In this document: piece by piece, positions 48,232 through 57,761 of the stretch | Position numbering within the stretch: the stretch's first letter is position 1 | Layout of the letters: the number at the start of each line of letters is the position of its first letter | From: Candidatus Endomicrobiellum glyptotermitis | GTDB taxonomy: Bacteria > Elusimicrobiota > Endomicrobiia > Endomicrobiales > Endomicrobiaceae | DNA length: 64,000 bases | Direction of reading: 5' to 3' | Assembly: GCA_031267715.1 (NCBI GenBank) | Contig: JAIRYQ010000002.1 | Coordinates: 496,001-560,000 of the forward strand | The notes under the pieces: generated by a model | Database searches by the model: none | The model's input: the letters and a program-made list of their open reading frames with translations, nothing else | Told to the model about the DNA's origin: nothing | Made by a program: the position numbers and the translations under genes

Positions 48232-48384
48232 TTAATCTAAAGATTTTTCAGCAAGTGCGCCTGTTCGAGAAGTTTTTACCTTTTCTGTATATTTTTTATA
48301 TACAGGAATCGCTACAATGCTTAACGTACTTACTACAGCAATTACTATTATAAGTTCTATTAATGCAAACCTTTTTGATTTCAT
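48232..48384 (-). pseudogene. truncated type IV pilin-like protein (50 residues)
   Basis: Begins MKSKRFALIELIIVIAVVST, the classic prepilin leader/hydrophobic helix (cleavage normally before Phe, Glu at mature +5), then AIPVYKKYTEKVKTSR and stops at 48232. A pilin would normally continue for 80-150 residues with a globular head; nothing readable follows. The helix-only remnant lies directly after the lysC stop. A functional short pilin-like peptide cannot be ruled out. Confidence 0.6.
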
Positions 48385-48395
48385 TACAAATTCCC

Positions 48396-49631
48396 CTAAT
48401 CTAAATCTACTCTTTTTTTGGAAAGTCCAAATCCTTTATGCAGCTCTTCAACTGCCTTTAATACATCAGACTCACTTATAATACAAGATATTTTAATCTC
48501 ACTTATGGAAACCATATTAACATCTATGCCGCTTTTATGCAATATTTTAAACATCTTTGCAGCTACAACACTATGACTTTTTACGCCTACTCCTATAATT
48601 GAAATCTTTGCAATATGTTCGTTACAAGAAACCGAAGCTTTAAAATCTAGAGTCATTTTATCAAGCTCTTCCTGTGTTTTCTTCATATCACTTCTATTCA
48701 CAATGAAAGAAATAGTATTACTTTTATTTAAAACAGACTGGTCAAGCATATCTATATTTATGCCAACTTCTGAACATCTACTAAAAATTTCCGTAACAAT
48801 ACCAGAAGCATCAAACACAGATATTGTAAATTTAACTTGACTCTTATCAAACGATATTCCTGAGAGTAAAAAGGATTCCATTTTCTTCTCCTTAATTTTT
48901 TCTTCACTCGTTATTATCGTTCCTTCACTTTCACTAAAAGTACTTTTTGAATGTATTACAACGTTAAACTTTTTTGCCACTTCCACACTTCTTGATTGCA
49001 GTACTTGAGAGCCAGAACCTGCCATTTCAAGCATTTCATCATAAGATATATAGTCAATCTTTCTCGCATCTTTTACAACTCTTGGATCAGCCGTATATAC
49101 ACCTTCCACATCGGAATATATTTCACATAAATCAGATTTTAAGGCAACTGCTAATGCAACTGCAGTTAAATCCGATCCACCTCTTCCCAATGTAGTTACA
49201 TCACCCCTAGGATTTAAAGCCTGAAAACCAGCAACTATAACAATATTGTCTTTTGCAAGCTGATCGTTAATTTTTTGAGGATTGATTTTTTTTATTCTTG
49301 CACGTGTATAGTCCTCATTTGCTAGAATTCCAGCTTGTGGCCCAGTCATAGAAATCACTTCCTCCCCCATAGCGTCAATTGCCATTGCAAGAAGTGAAAT
49401 AGAAACCATTTCACCCGTCGCAAGTAACATATCCACTTCTCTAACAGGAGGGTTACAAGCAATCTTGTCAACCATCTTAATTAAATCGTCAGTTGTGTCT
49501 CCTGGTGCAGAAACCACTGCAACAACTTTATTCCCATCTTTTTTTTTTACAATTATTCTCTCTGCAACATGCTTTATCTTATCGGCATTCGCTAAAGAAG
49601 AGCCGCCAAATTTCATTATCACAAGGCTCAT
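48396..49631 (-). CDS. lysC: aspartate kinase
   Basis: A 411-residue enzyme phosphorylating aspartate at the head of the Lys/Thr/Met and diaminopimelate pathways. Kinase motifs: VIMKFGGSSLAN, TTLGRGGSDLTAVALA and CEIYSDVEGVYTADPRVV; two ACT domains follow (~265-335 and ~345-411) with ISFDKSQVKFTISVFD and SIIGVGVKSHSVVAAKMF. Complete length; feedback regulation through the ACT domains is expected. Confidence 0.95.
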   Translation of the reverse strand: MSLVIMKFGGSSLANADKIKHVAERIIVKKKDGNKVVAVVSAPGDTTDDLIKMVDKIACNPPVREVDMLLATGEMVSISLLAMAIDAMGEEVISMTGPQAGILANEDYTRARIKKINPQKINDQLAKDNIVIVAGFQALNPRGDVTTLGRGGSDLTAVALAVALKSDLCEIYSDVEGVYTADPRVVKDARKIDYISYDEMLEMAGSGSQVLQSRSVEVAKKFNVVIHSKSTFSESEGTIITSEEKIKEKKMESFLLSGISFDKSQVKFTISVFDASGIVTEIFSRCSEVGINIDMLDQSVLNKSNTISFIVNRSDMKKTQEELDKMTLDFKASVSCNEHIAKISIIGVGVKSHSVVAAKMFKILHKSGIDVNMVSISEIKISCIISESDVLKAVEELHKGFGLSKKRVDLD

Positions 49632-49821
49632 TTTATTTTTCTCCTGAAACTTTTATCTGGAGCATACAACCCAGCATTTCTGTATAAGTACAGCACCATT
49701 TATTTTTTTATCAACAAAATAGCATCAATCATCAATACTCGCCTATATAAAAACCTTTCAATTTATATTTTTATATAAGATTACAGTCAAAACAACATAT
49801 GAAAAATTTTCTTATGAAAAA

Positions 49822-50049
49822 TTATATTGATTGAACCTCTTTTATTTCTGGAACTGCCTGTTTAATCGCATCCCCAACAGCATGTTGCAAGGTCATAGAA
49901 GACATGGGACAATGTCCGCAAGCTCCCGTAAGCATAACCTTTACAATCCCATCCCAACTCACATCTATTAATTCAACATTCCCACCGTCTGATTGCAACC
50001 TTGGCCTTACAGATTCTAAAACTTTTTCGACCTTCTCTTTTAAATTCAT
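49822..50049 (-). CDS. NifU C-terminal-domain Fe-S scaffold/carrier
   Basis: A 75-residue NifU-C-domain protein: LESVRPRLQSDGGNVELIDV followed by GACGHCPMSSMTLQ (CxxC cluster site) and VPEIKEV. Such small Nfu proteins carry Fe-S clusters to targets, which here would include ThiC. It is the last intact protein gene before a ~10-kb eroded region. Confidence 0.9.
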   Translation of the reverse strand: MNLKEKVEKVLESVRPRLQSDGGNVELIDVSWDGIVKVMLTGACGHCPMSSMTLQHAVGDAIKQAVPEIKEVQSI

Positions 50050-51294
50050 TCTTAATTCCTTATCCTCTACGTTTCTTAAATTTTAACGACTTCTTCAATA
50101 TTGTACAAAAAATATAAACTCATTACGCATCATAATTTTAAAACAAGAGGAGAGGTAAAATGCCACATGCCTGTAATGTTTCTAATAAACAAATCTAAGA
50201 AAAACTACAGTCAACAGTTTGCCTCCTCTCTACATATCAAAAAAGTCATAAAAAAAACGCGTCAAAGACAATACATATAATCAACCTTGCACAACACGAA
50301 GAAAATATACGGAAAATTTAAATCACAGAAATGTGAGAGAACGACTAAAGTTGAAAACCAGAAATACGAAAAGAATACGACCCTATTTTCTAAAAAACAT
50401 TCATGATTCTAACCACTAAATTACTCAATTTATACTCTTCCAGTTGTATTACAGCTTACTAAAAAAAACAAAACACGAAGGTGTATTTATCTGAATACCA
50501 ATCAATGATTAACTTTGAATAATTTATCCATTTAATAGACTTTTAATCCATTTTTGCAACCTTCACTAATTTTAATTTTATCAATTGGTTTTCTCAATCT
50601 TTCTAAATCTTCCAACAACATAATATTTCTATTTTATTAAGCCACTCTCACATTTTTTCGTATAATTTCCAGTTTGACAAATGCCATCCATAATATCACG
50701 TTTTACTTTCAATCATTCCTCTAAATCATTATCATTCTTCAACAGTTTTTATAAACTTCTAAAAAATATTAAAGGAACAAAATGGGAAACTAAAAACAAA
50801 AAAATATGTTTGGATATGTAAAAAAGGAATAAGGTCAAAAACATAAAAAGAATATTAAAAAACACAACAGCTGCCACATCTCCCACATGAAGATTACTTC
50901 AATTTAACATTTATTAGATCCATTATAATTATAACGCGAATATGTTTTTAACCTCTTTACAGCATCATCTCTTACAGAACACAACTCATACAATATCACC
51001 CTCCCTAAGATAACACATCCCCTCAGTTTAACACACACCACTCAATAAAAACTAAAAACGGCAAACAATTCAGTTTCATTAATTCTAGCGTTTATATATT
51101 CACCACTTGATGGAACAAACCATTATCTTAAAACTACCAGATGCTCACCTTGACATATAAGATTAACCTCTTTTTTGAAATACTCTTATGCATCTTATAT
51201 ACATGCATACATATACTTACGACTTACGTTATATTTTTTAATAGCAAAAGCTTTTTATACGAGACATTTAAGTCAGTTATATCTTCAGCTTTAG
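50050..51294. other. eroded region, start of the 10-kb gene graveyard
   Basis: No intact gene. Around 50530-50640 the minus strand reads MLLEDLERLRKPIDKIKIS, then SEGCKNGLKVY before a stop, and just upstream DGICQTGNYTKKCESGLIK; these look like remnants of one protein that I cannot identify. Confidence 0.35.
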
Positions 51295-51489
51295 CTATTG
51301 CAATATCAAGAGCATCAATTTTATAAAACAAGGATGCGACAAACTCTCTTTGTTGTCTTTTTTCATAGCAAATTTTTCAACCTTACTGTATAAATCTTTC
51401 GTATTTGTCTGCCATTTGTAATCAGAACTCGTTAGAGAACCAAGTGCCTGAAAAGCACCTATTTTCTCATCCAATACATAAAACTCCAC
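51240..51489 (-). pseudogene. unidentified decayed gene
   Basis: A 49-codon open frame from 51489 (MEFYVLDEKIGAFQALGSLT..., YSKVEKFAMKKDNKE) continues after a frame change as FYKIDALDIAIAKAEDITDL and NVSYKKLLLLKN to about 51240. The helical, charged sequence is clearly protein-derived. Family not recognised. Confidence 0.45.
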
Positions 51490-52365
51490 TATACTATTCT
51501 TCCTTTTTGCATTCTTCTTATGATAACAAAATCCATACCTCCTGCTCTCTTATCAAAACTATCTAGTACTACAGAAATCAATAATTTTATTCCCAAGATG
51601 AATAAAGCATTTGTTCTCTTTATTTTTTACCGATAAATTATAATACAATGCAAACATCTCGATATTTTACCTTCCGTGTCACAGCCTACTTGCTTCTCCC
51701 CGTTATTTCTAACACTTCTTCTTTACTTATTCCAAAATGAATTTTATCTATTTTTTAAAATCTACGCTCCTATTACCACTTTTTTAGCAAAACAACTCTC
51801 GCTCACAGAAAATAATATACAAAAACACAAAAATAAAGTAACAATCTTACTCATACTTTCTTATATTACTCCTAAATTCAATGAGCACACTCAATTTTCT
51901 CATATCAAACAGAACTATACTTCTCTGTAGTAACATTATTAACTGACAATTCCTAGCACAACAAACTAAAAAGCATAATAAACAACTTTTTTTTCTCTAA
52001 CATTTTTTACAGCACTCCACTCAATCTTGCGTCCTGCGTTGTTATTAAACAACCACTACATCTCTAAGCGTCATTTAATTTAAATCAACACAATAATTAT
52101 AAAAACCTTAAACTTACCCACTACATGATATATAAATTTCGAACCAGAATCTATCAAATATTTTTTAACTTTAATTAGTTAATACGAAACATGGTTTTTT
52201 ATCCACACCTTCTTATTGAAGAAAACGAATCTTCGACAATGGATTTATTGTCATGTGTTCGCAAGCTAGAATCCATATATATCTACTCATAGCTGTTGAA
52301 GGGGATTTCGAGGAATAACGCACTGTAGTTTGTGCTGACATCATCATGAATAGAAAATTTTGTTT
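51490..52365. other. eroded spacer with one consensus DnaA box
   Basis: No gene. A perfect TTATCCACA lies at 52199-52207; a single 9-mer is weak evidence by itself in AT-rich DNA. Confidence 0.35.
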
Positions 52366-52831
52366 TTAATTCAAATACTTATCCAAAAATGCCTTTTTCT
52401 ATACTGAAATTTCTGATAAACATTCATCAGCATCGGCAACTTGCCTGTTCTAGTTTTTCAATTTATGCAATGATTCTGTTTTACTCATATCATATGATGA
52501 TAATATGACAATTTTAATGTTCCGCATAGTACTCTCATTGTATCTTACAACAAAACCACAAGTATTGATATTTGCCAATTAACAATCTGACGGGAATCTT
52601 TGTAAATGTAAATGCAATACTTTCTTTTCATCATTGCTAGCCCATGCTATAACTATTGTCTTGAAAATAGGCAGGTTCCTCGTAAAAAATTAAAGTTTTT
52701 CCAATCGTTCTAGCATCAGAAATTAAAATATCACCTTTATGTGAAGTTCCATTATTAAAAATCCGTTTACACATTTTTATTCCTTGTTCTTTAAATCTTG
52801 TCTGTAGGATTTGCAGATTATTGTTTATCAC
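52366..52831 (-). pseudogene. hsdS: hsdS relic (type I restriction specificity subunit)
   Basis: From 52831 the minus strand reads CKRIFNNGTSHKGDILISDA, then TIGKTLIFYEEPAYFQDN, equivalent to the HsdS block GDILISASGTIGRTVIYDGEPAYFQDS. After a stop and frameshifts come NDEKKVLHLHLQ, VNWQIS and RYNESTMRNIKI (HsdS: NDExKVLNxYLY, WQTSTGGT, RLYNDNLRNIKIPIP), and finally KIEKLEQ and KKAFLDKYLN before TAA at 52366, as at HsdS C-termini. At least three disruptions. Only one target-recognition domain is readable. No intact hsdM or hsdR is in the window. Confidence 0.75.
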
Positions 52832-53390
52832 AAGTGAAGTATATTCTGAATTTTATGCATGTATTGATGCAAGAAAATTGATTGTTTTGATAATGTATGC
52901 TTGCAGCACCCACCATTCTTTTATTGTGCATCGGGTCGTTCTTAAACAACTTAAAATTATCGCTGATTTGTTTGCTTTTAACACATATAATGAATTATCC
53001 TCCCAAAAACTTTTTCATTCCGTCTTTATAAAATTTCTATAATCTGTCTTGCAAATCAAATTGATTGACGTATACTGAATCTTCCCAATAAAACTTAAAA
53101 CCCTTGTTGGTTTCTTCATCAACTATTTTTGCAAGAAATACAAATTCATCAATTTATCGAAGCCCCCCCTTTTTACCAAATACATTACATATTTTCACGG
53201 AACTATTAACTTCTTCTAAATCTCTAAAAATACATTTCTTTTTGCCAATATTATAAACTTCTATATCTGGCTAGATACACATCTTGTTGCATAATCGTTT
53301 TGATAAATTTCATTCCAAACATTAAACAATTCCTTTACATTACCTGCTTCTTTGTAAAATCTATATTTATTTTTTATTTTCATCATATTC
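52832..53390 (-). pseudogene. unidentified decayed gene upstream of the hsdS relic
   Basis: Starts at about 53386 with MMKIKNKYRFYKEAGNVKEL and FNVWNEIYQNDYATRCV, then continues in another frame as KKKCIFRDLEEVNSSVKICN, IDEFVFLAKIVDEETNKGFK and FYWEDSVYVNQFDLQDRL. Two frames alternate, so several indels are present. It is in the same orientation as hsdS and could be from the same locus, but I do not recognise HsdM or HsdR motifs in it. Confidence 0.45.
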
Positions 53391-54005
53391 TCCATTATCT
53401 TTAACAGAAATAAGACAATAATTATTCCCAATTTTATCATACACGAGGTCAGTACAATGTAAAGGCAAGGATATTTTATAGATTTATCTTGATACCAATA
53501 TAAAAATAATAACTGTCCGCCACGCCACCTCTTGCATGTTTCTCCATTCTTTACAAAATTTGCTGCCAGCAGTCTTACATTAAATAATCAGAATTGTTTT
53601 ATTTTTATCATATCTTTAACAAGAAGGTTTTCATTTGCAGAAAAACTAGTTATTTAATTTTCATTAATTCCCAGACCTTCAGGATAAACTATAAATTTGT
53701 TTAGAAAGTCAATTCAAAGATAAAAAACTATGAGAACCCCATAGTTTTTTATCTTTCCCTCCACTATTGACAAATTAAAGTTTTTTAAGAAATGTATAAT
53801 TTAGAATAGGTTTTTCTTGTTAACCACAAGTTATAGATTATAGCAGGCGGTTTGTTTATGGCTTTTGATATATTCTTGCTCTCTAAAATGCCACAAGAAC
53901 GTAATAATATTCTTTATTTCGAATATAGAAAAACATACGCTCCACTTGAATACAGCTCACATTTCTGAAAATATACCGAAAACGAATTACGAGCAAAAAC
54001 AACAT
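53391..54005. other. eroded spacer
   Basis: No gene recognised. A 12-bp inverted repeat, AAAAAACTATGG-type arms around GAGAACC (about 53720-53750: GATAAAAAACTATG / CATAGTTTTTTATC), could be a terminator-like hairpin followed by TTTCCC. Confidence 0.4.
53719..53753. repeat. inverted repeat, possible terminator hairpin
   Basis: GATAAAAAACTATG is followed seven bases later by its inverse complement CATAGTTTTTTATC; the plus side continues TTTCCC. Fourteen paired bases, mostly A/T. It may have terminated a gene that has since decayed. Confidence 0.6.
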
Positions 54006-54079
54006 CGCGCCCAAGAGGACTTGAACCTCTAGCCTTTTGATTCGTAGTCAAATGCTCTATCCAATTAAGCTATGGGCGC
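54006..54079 (-). tRNA. tRNA-Arg(ACG)
   Basis: Minus strand folds with acceptor GCGCCCA/TGGGCGC, D-loop AATTGGATAGAG, anticodon loop CTACGAA (ACG, wobble A to inosine expected), T-loop GGTTCAAGTCC and discriminator G. CCA not encoded. Intact despite eroded surroundings. Reads CGU/CGC/CGA. Confidence 0.93.
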
Positions 54080-54133
54080 ACTCCACTATATGTATATATA
54101 GCATTAATATATATTAACAGACTATGATAAATG

Positions 54134-54207
54134 CGCTGCCAACGGGATTTGAACCCGTGATCTCCGCCTTGAGAGGGCGATGTCCTAAACCGCTAGACGA
54201 TGGCAGC
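54134..54207 (-). tRNA. tRNA-Glu(CUC)
   Basis: Acceptor GCTGCCA/TGGCAGC, D-arm CGTCTAGCGGTTTAGGAC, anticodon loop CTCTCAA giving CUC, T-arm CGGGTTCAAATCCCG and discriminator G. CCA not encoded. Lies 54 bp from tRNA-Arg on the same strand. It is the minor Glu isoacceptor for GAG; a UUC tRNA is expected elsewhere. Confidence 0.9.
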
Positions 54208-54639
54208 AACACTGCAACAATCGATCTAATCCACATTTTTTAAGTAAGATGTTTAAAGTTCGATATTACAACACCCTCAAAAACAAAACTAAACAAAATT
54301 TAAACTTCACCTCACCTTGGCTACTGATTTTAATAAAGTTTTAGATAATAAATTAGATAATAAAATATTTAAGCCATAAGCGAACATAAAGTTTCACAAC
54401 AGAGTGAACAAGGTAAAAAAACAACTAGATATTCCGAACTATAGTTTTTACACACAAACCCCATACCTAACACCTAAACTACACGCGGATTACATACAAA
54501 AACATCAAATGTGCCTTTCAAACCAAGAAAAAACTAGAGTACACCTTGATTCTTTAAAGTTTTACAAACATTATATCCATCTGACTTTACAAATCATCAA
54601 ATCATCTTCAGAAACATCCAACTCCCCATCTGCGTGAAC
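54208..54639. other. eroded spacer
   Basis: The plus-strand frame at 54404-54637 has no family motif or ribosome site; nothing else recognised. Confidence 0.35.
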
Positions 54640-54990
54640 TTTTTTGTGTATCGTTTTGTATTTTAATTTTATAGGCATTTTCATTCTATCTATTTGAAAG
54701 TTCATCTTAGGATATTTCTTTTTTAATTGCCAACCACATACCTGAACATTCTTTTCTCTACATCAATCCCCTTACATTTATGTACTTTTTCAATCGTTAT
54801 TTTTAAAACAGACACAAAGCCCCTTGTAATAAATTATAGTTAGCACGTTCAAAAATATTAGAAAAATTCCCCTTTACTTCTTTACCAGTTTTAAACTCAA
54901 GACTATCCTCAAAGCATCTATTAAAAGTTTCTCTATTTTTTTTCATAATACCTATTACATACACTTTTCCCATAGCATCGTAACTCTCTC
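54640..54990 (-). pseudogene. unidentified decayed gene
   Basis: From ATG 54973 a 56-codon frame reads MGKVYVIGIMKKNRETFNRC, then FEDSLEFKTGKEVKGNF and FERANYNLLQGALCLF before a stop. It resumes in other frames as KITIEKVHKCKGIDVEKRMF, LKKKYPKMNFQIDRMKMPIK and KVHADGELDVSEDDL to about 54640. The order and composition show one former protein of roughly 110 residues. Family not recognised. Confidence 0.45.
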
Positions 54991-55189
54991 TAGTCTCCAG
55001 TACAGGATATCTAGACTTTCATAACTCCTAACGGCCATTATCGCTATACGTATACTATAACTATATTATAACCATAACTCTTAGGCGCATAGTTCAGAGC
55101 TCTATTACTGAAAGGAGTACATGAGACGAGATAAAATGCACGGATAACCCCTCACGTACTTTAACATTTTGCAAGAACCACATACCTAA

Positions 55190-55340
55190 AAAGAATCTGC
55201 TAGCTACTCCACAAAATCTTACAATTTCCGTGTAACATCGTGAAGTTGTCCTTCTTTTCTATCTTCATAGAAAGAACACCTAATTCCTTATCATTAAAAA
55301 ACTCTGCCTTCCATAATTCTTCCTCTGCACCCATAATCTC
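55190..55340 (-). pseudogene. short decayed coding fragment
   Basis: Minus strand from about 55334 reads MGAEEELWKAEFFNDKELGV, then LSMKIEKKDNFTMLHGNCKI before a stop near 55205. Protein-like but short, with no family recognised. Confidence 0.35.
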
Positions 55341-55601
55341 TTGCTTATCACATCTCCTTTTTACTATTTTATCATTCCTCTCATCTTTGGATTAATTACA
55401 AAGCTACCAAAAAACTTTGAAAATTGTATATTTATCGTTTAACCATTAATAACAATGATTGTAAAACAGAGCGCCCACTCCTAAAACTAATAATACGTAA
55501 CCAACAAGGAGAAGCTATTCTCATAATTTAACGATCTCTGATAACATACATATTTTATTCTCTATTCCCCCATCCATCCCAGAAAAACCACTAAAAAACA
55601 T

Positions 55602-55688
55602 CGGAGAGATAGGGATTTGAACCCTAGTTACCCTTTCAGATAAACAGTCTTTCCAAGACTGCGCCTTAAACCACTCGGCCATCTCTCC
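55602..55688 (-). tRNA. tRNA-Ser(GGA)
   Basis: Class II fold: acceptor GGAGAGA/TCTCTCC, D-arm GAGTGGTTTAAGGC, anticodon stem CAGTC/GACTG with loop TTGGAAA (GGA), long variable arm, T-loop GGTTCAAATCC, discriminator G. No CCA. Shares acceptor and D-arm with the tRNA-Ser(UGA) at 44.4 kb; together they cover UCN. Confidence 0.93.
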
Positions 55689-55929
55689 CTTTCTTTAATC
55701 AAACTTCCCGATCAACACAAATATGCAATTACACGAAAAATTCGCAAATCACAATTAAAATTACACATTATCTGTTTATTTATTTTTCGCATATATTAAA
55801 AATTCACCATAAATGACAATTTATATTGCTGAATACAAAACAAAATTAATCAAAAACCTTCTTTACTCCATCAGCGAGGCAATTTTACAATATTGCAATT
55901 ACTTATCCAATTAACTCAAAAAGAGAAAC

Positions 55930-56420
55930 CTGTAAACAAGAATATCTTTTCTAATAAACGGGCTTGGAAAAATGCTATTCTACAAAAAGAAGCACAACCA
56001 CTTGACGTAACATATAAAATTGTCTAGGAACAAGTTAGTTTTGCTACATATCTATAACAATATTGAACAATATTGTCAAAAATTTTTCCTTGACTTTCAT
56101 GTATCGTAATTGAGCACAAAATTTTAACAGACACTGCTTAAAAAAAACCGAAATTTCAGTTTCTATTTGTTCCAGCTTTTTATTCAATTTATACTTAAAT
56201 AATTCCTATTTACATGTTTCAATACACTCTATATCTTCCGTTTGAAAACTTCACATAATATTAATGTTTTGTCGGAACAGGGCTACTCATTTCATATCTT
56301 CAAACATACCAATACTACCCATTTACCACCATCTGCAATTCACATCATTACCCGAGCACCCTTTTTTATCACAAGATTATGTTCTGTGCTGGCAAATTTT
56401 TAATCTTTCCTTGATATTTT
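55930..56420 (-). pseudogene. PIF1/Dda-like helicase relic (C-terminal part)
   Basis: Minus-strand pieces in order: LVIKKGARVMM (family: LKxGAQVMxxxND), NGSIGMFED (RWVNGTIG), KYKLNKKLEQIETEI, then SVKILCSITIHESQGKIFDN (YPLxLAWAITIHKSQGxTFDK, SF1B motif V) and FSKP near the end. Several stops and frameshifts. A 10-base tandem duplication (CAATATTGTT twice, about 56060-56080) falls exactly in the FDNIVIDM codons and changes frame. The Walker A half is not readable. Such helicases act on replication forks or are mobile-element borne. Confidence 0.65.
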
Positions 56421-56804
56421 TAATTTTCGCAATAAAAATTATCTGATTATTTTTTTATTTTTAAATATAGCTCTATGATCTATAGGCACTGCTTTTTTAC
56501 TTGTAACTGCCAAACATGCTCCCATTGGTCCATTTAAAATATCAAACGACACTTTTTTATTATGTTTCCCACGAATTCTTATCACAAGTTACATCGCCGT
56601 TACGTACAACATTAATAGCTCTGTAAATTCAGCACTTACACATATATGCCCTAAACTCTACACAATATTTGGAACACAATTCACTCAACGAGTCCGTACT
56701 TAGAAAATGAGAAAATCTATACATGGAACTATATAGATTATACATTACTTTTCTTTACTTACTACGCGAGACAACTGTATTCGTTTACACTCATTTATAA
56801 AAAA

Positions 56805-56923
56805 TTATCAACAATTTATCAACAAGCGAATTCTATTTATCTTTCAAAATATTTTTACAAATTACCGTCGCAACATGCTTTATACTCAAACTTTAAATAA
56901 AAATCAACTTCTACTTATCAACA
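56805..56923 (+). other. cluster of three DnaA-box-like 9-mers
   Basis: TTATCAACA occurs at 56805-56813, 56816-56824 and 56915-56923, all on the plus strand; the first two are spaced 11 bases start to start, about one helical turn. They differ by one base from the consensus TTATCCACA. The surrounding DNA is very AT-rich and lies between the parB relic and the helicase relic. This may be a functional or relic replication-initiation region, or chance; see findings. Confidence 0.35.
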
Positions 56924-56924
56924 G

Positions 56925-57700
56925 ATAAAATTAGACTCTTTTATGACTCTCTTCAAATCCTCTAAAAAATAATAATAGATTCTTATTTTGCCCTTTTCTA
57001 AGAGTCACTAAAACTTTACTTTCGTGCCAAGTTTTCTTCGAATTTCTTCTTTTAAATTTACTAATTCTATTCTCAGCTCTTGTCTCCCTTTATTCCGTCC
57101 GTAAAGTTTTTTTTATCAAAATTAACATTTGAAACAATCTTTTTAATGCCCTCACCACAGAAAGCATTTCATCTAATATTTTACTTACAACCATCCTTAT
57201 TCAATTTTCATTATCTATATACCATTAAGAACCTTTGTACCGCACACCTTGATGAAATTTTATCTTCACTTATCAATGATTTAAACATCTTCAGGTAAAA
57301 TAAAAGTCTTAATGCATCTGACATTACAGGTCTATCTTTACCAATAATTTTCGCAATTTACTCATGTGTATGTCAAAATTCCTTTACAAGGTCTTTTGAA
57401 AACTTTTTCAATAGAGTTCAAAACTCTTTCCATAAATATCCTCAATCAATGCTAAATCAAAATCTCTACTTATTATTTATTGAACACCTTTACTATAAAG
57501 CCTTTATATTTTTATTGCTAGTAAACTTAGAAGCTCTAAGTCTCTTTTTTTTCTGCAATAAATCCCACATTCTCATCCAGAACCACATCAATTCAGAAAC
57601 TAAAATAGGCTATATAAGCAAGGTCATTTTTTTATTGCTTTGCAAATTCTCGAAGCTTTGTTTTATCGAATTTATTTCTTAGTTAAAATCTACTATACTT
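56925..57700 (-). pseudogene. parB: parB relic (chromosome partition protein)
   Basis: Pieces across three frames follow ParB order: PILVSEL (LIQPILV), then FIAEKK and RLRASKF (Y-LIAGERRLRAS), GFIVKVFN, RDFDLALIEDIYGKSFELY (LALIENIQREDLNPIE), then IAKIIGKDRPVMSDALRLLF (helix-turn-helix: IAxxVGKSRxxxxNxLRLL) with LPEDV, and at the C-terminus LVNLKEEIRRKLGTKVKF with GKIRIYYYFLEDLKRVI (LEExLRxxLGTKVxI, GKIxIxYxSxEDLxRI). More than ten stops or frame changes. It follows the parA relic in the same orientation. Confidence 0.85.
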
Positions 57701-57761
57701 AATTTTATCTTATTGATTAACTAGCAACATGAAACAAAATCTTTATTTTATTTATTGTATA

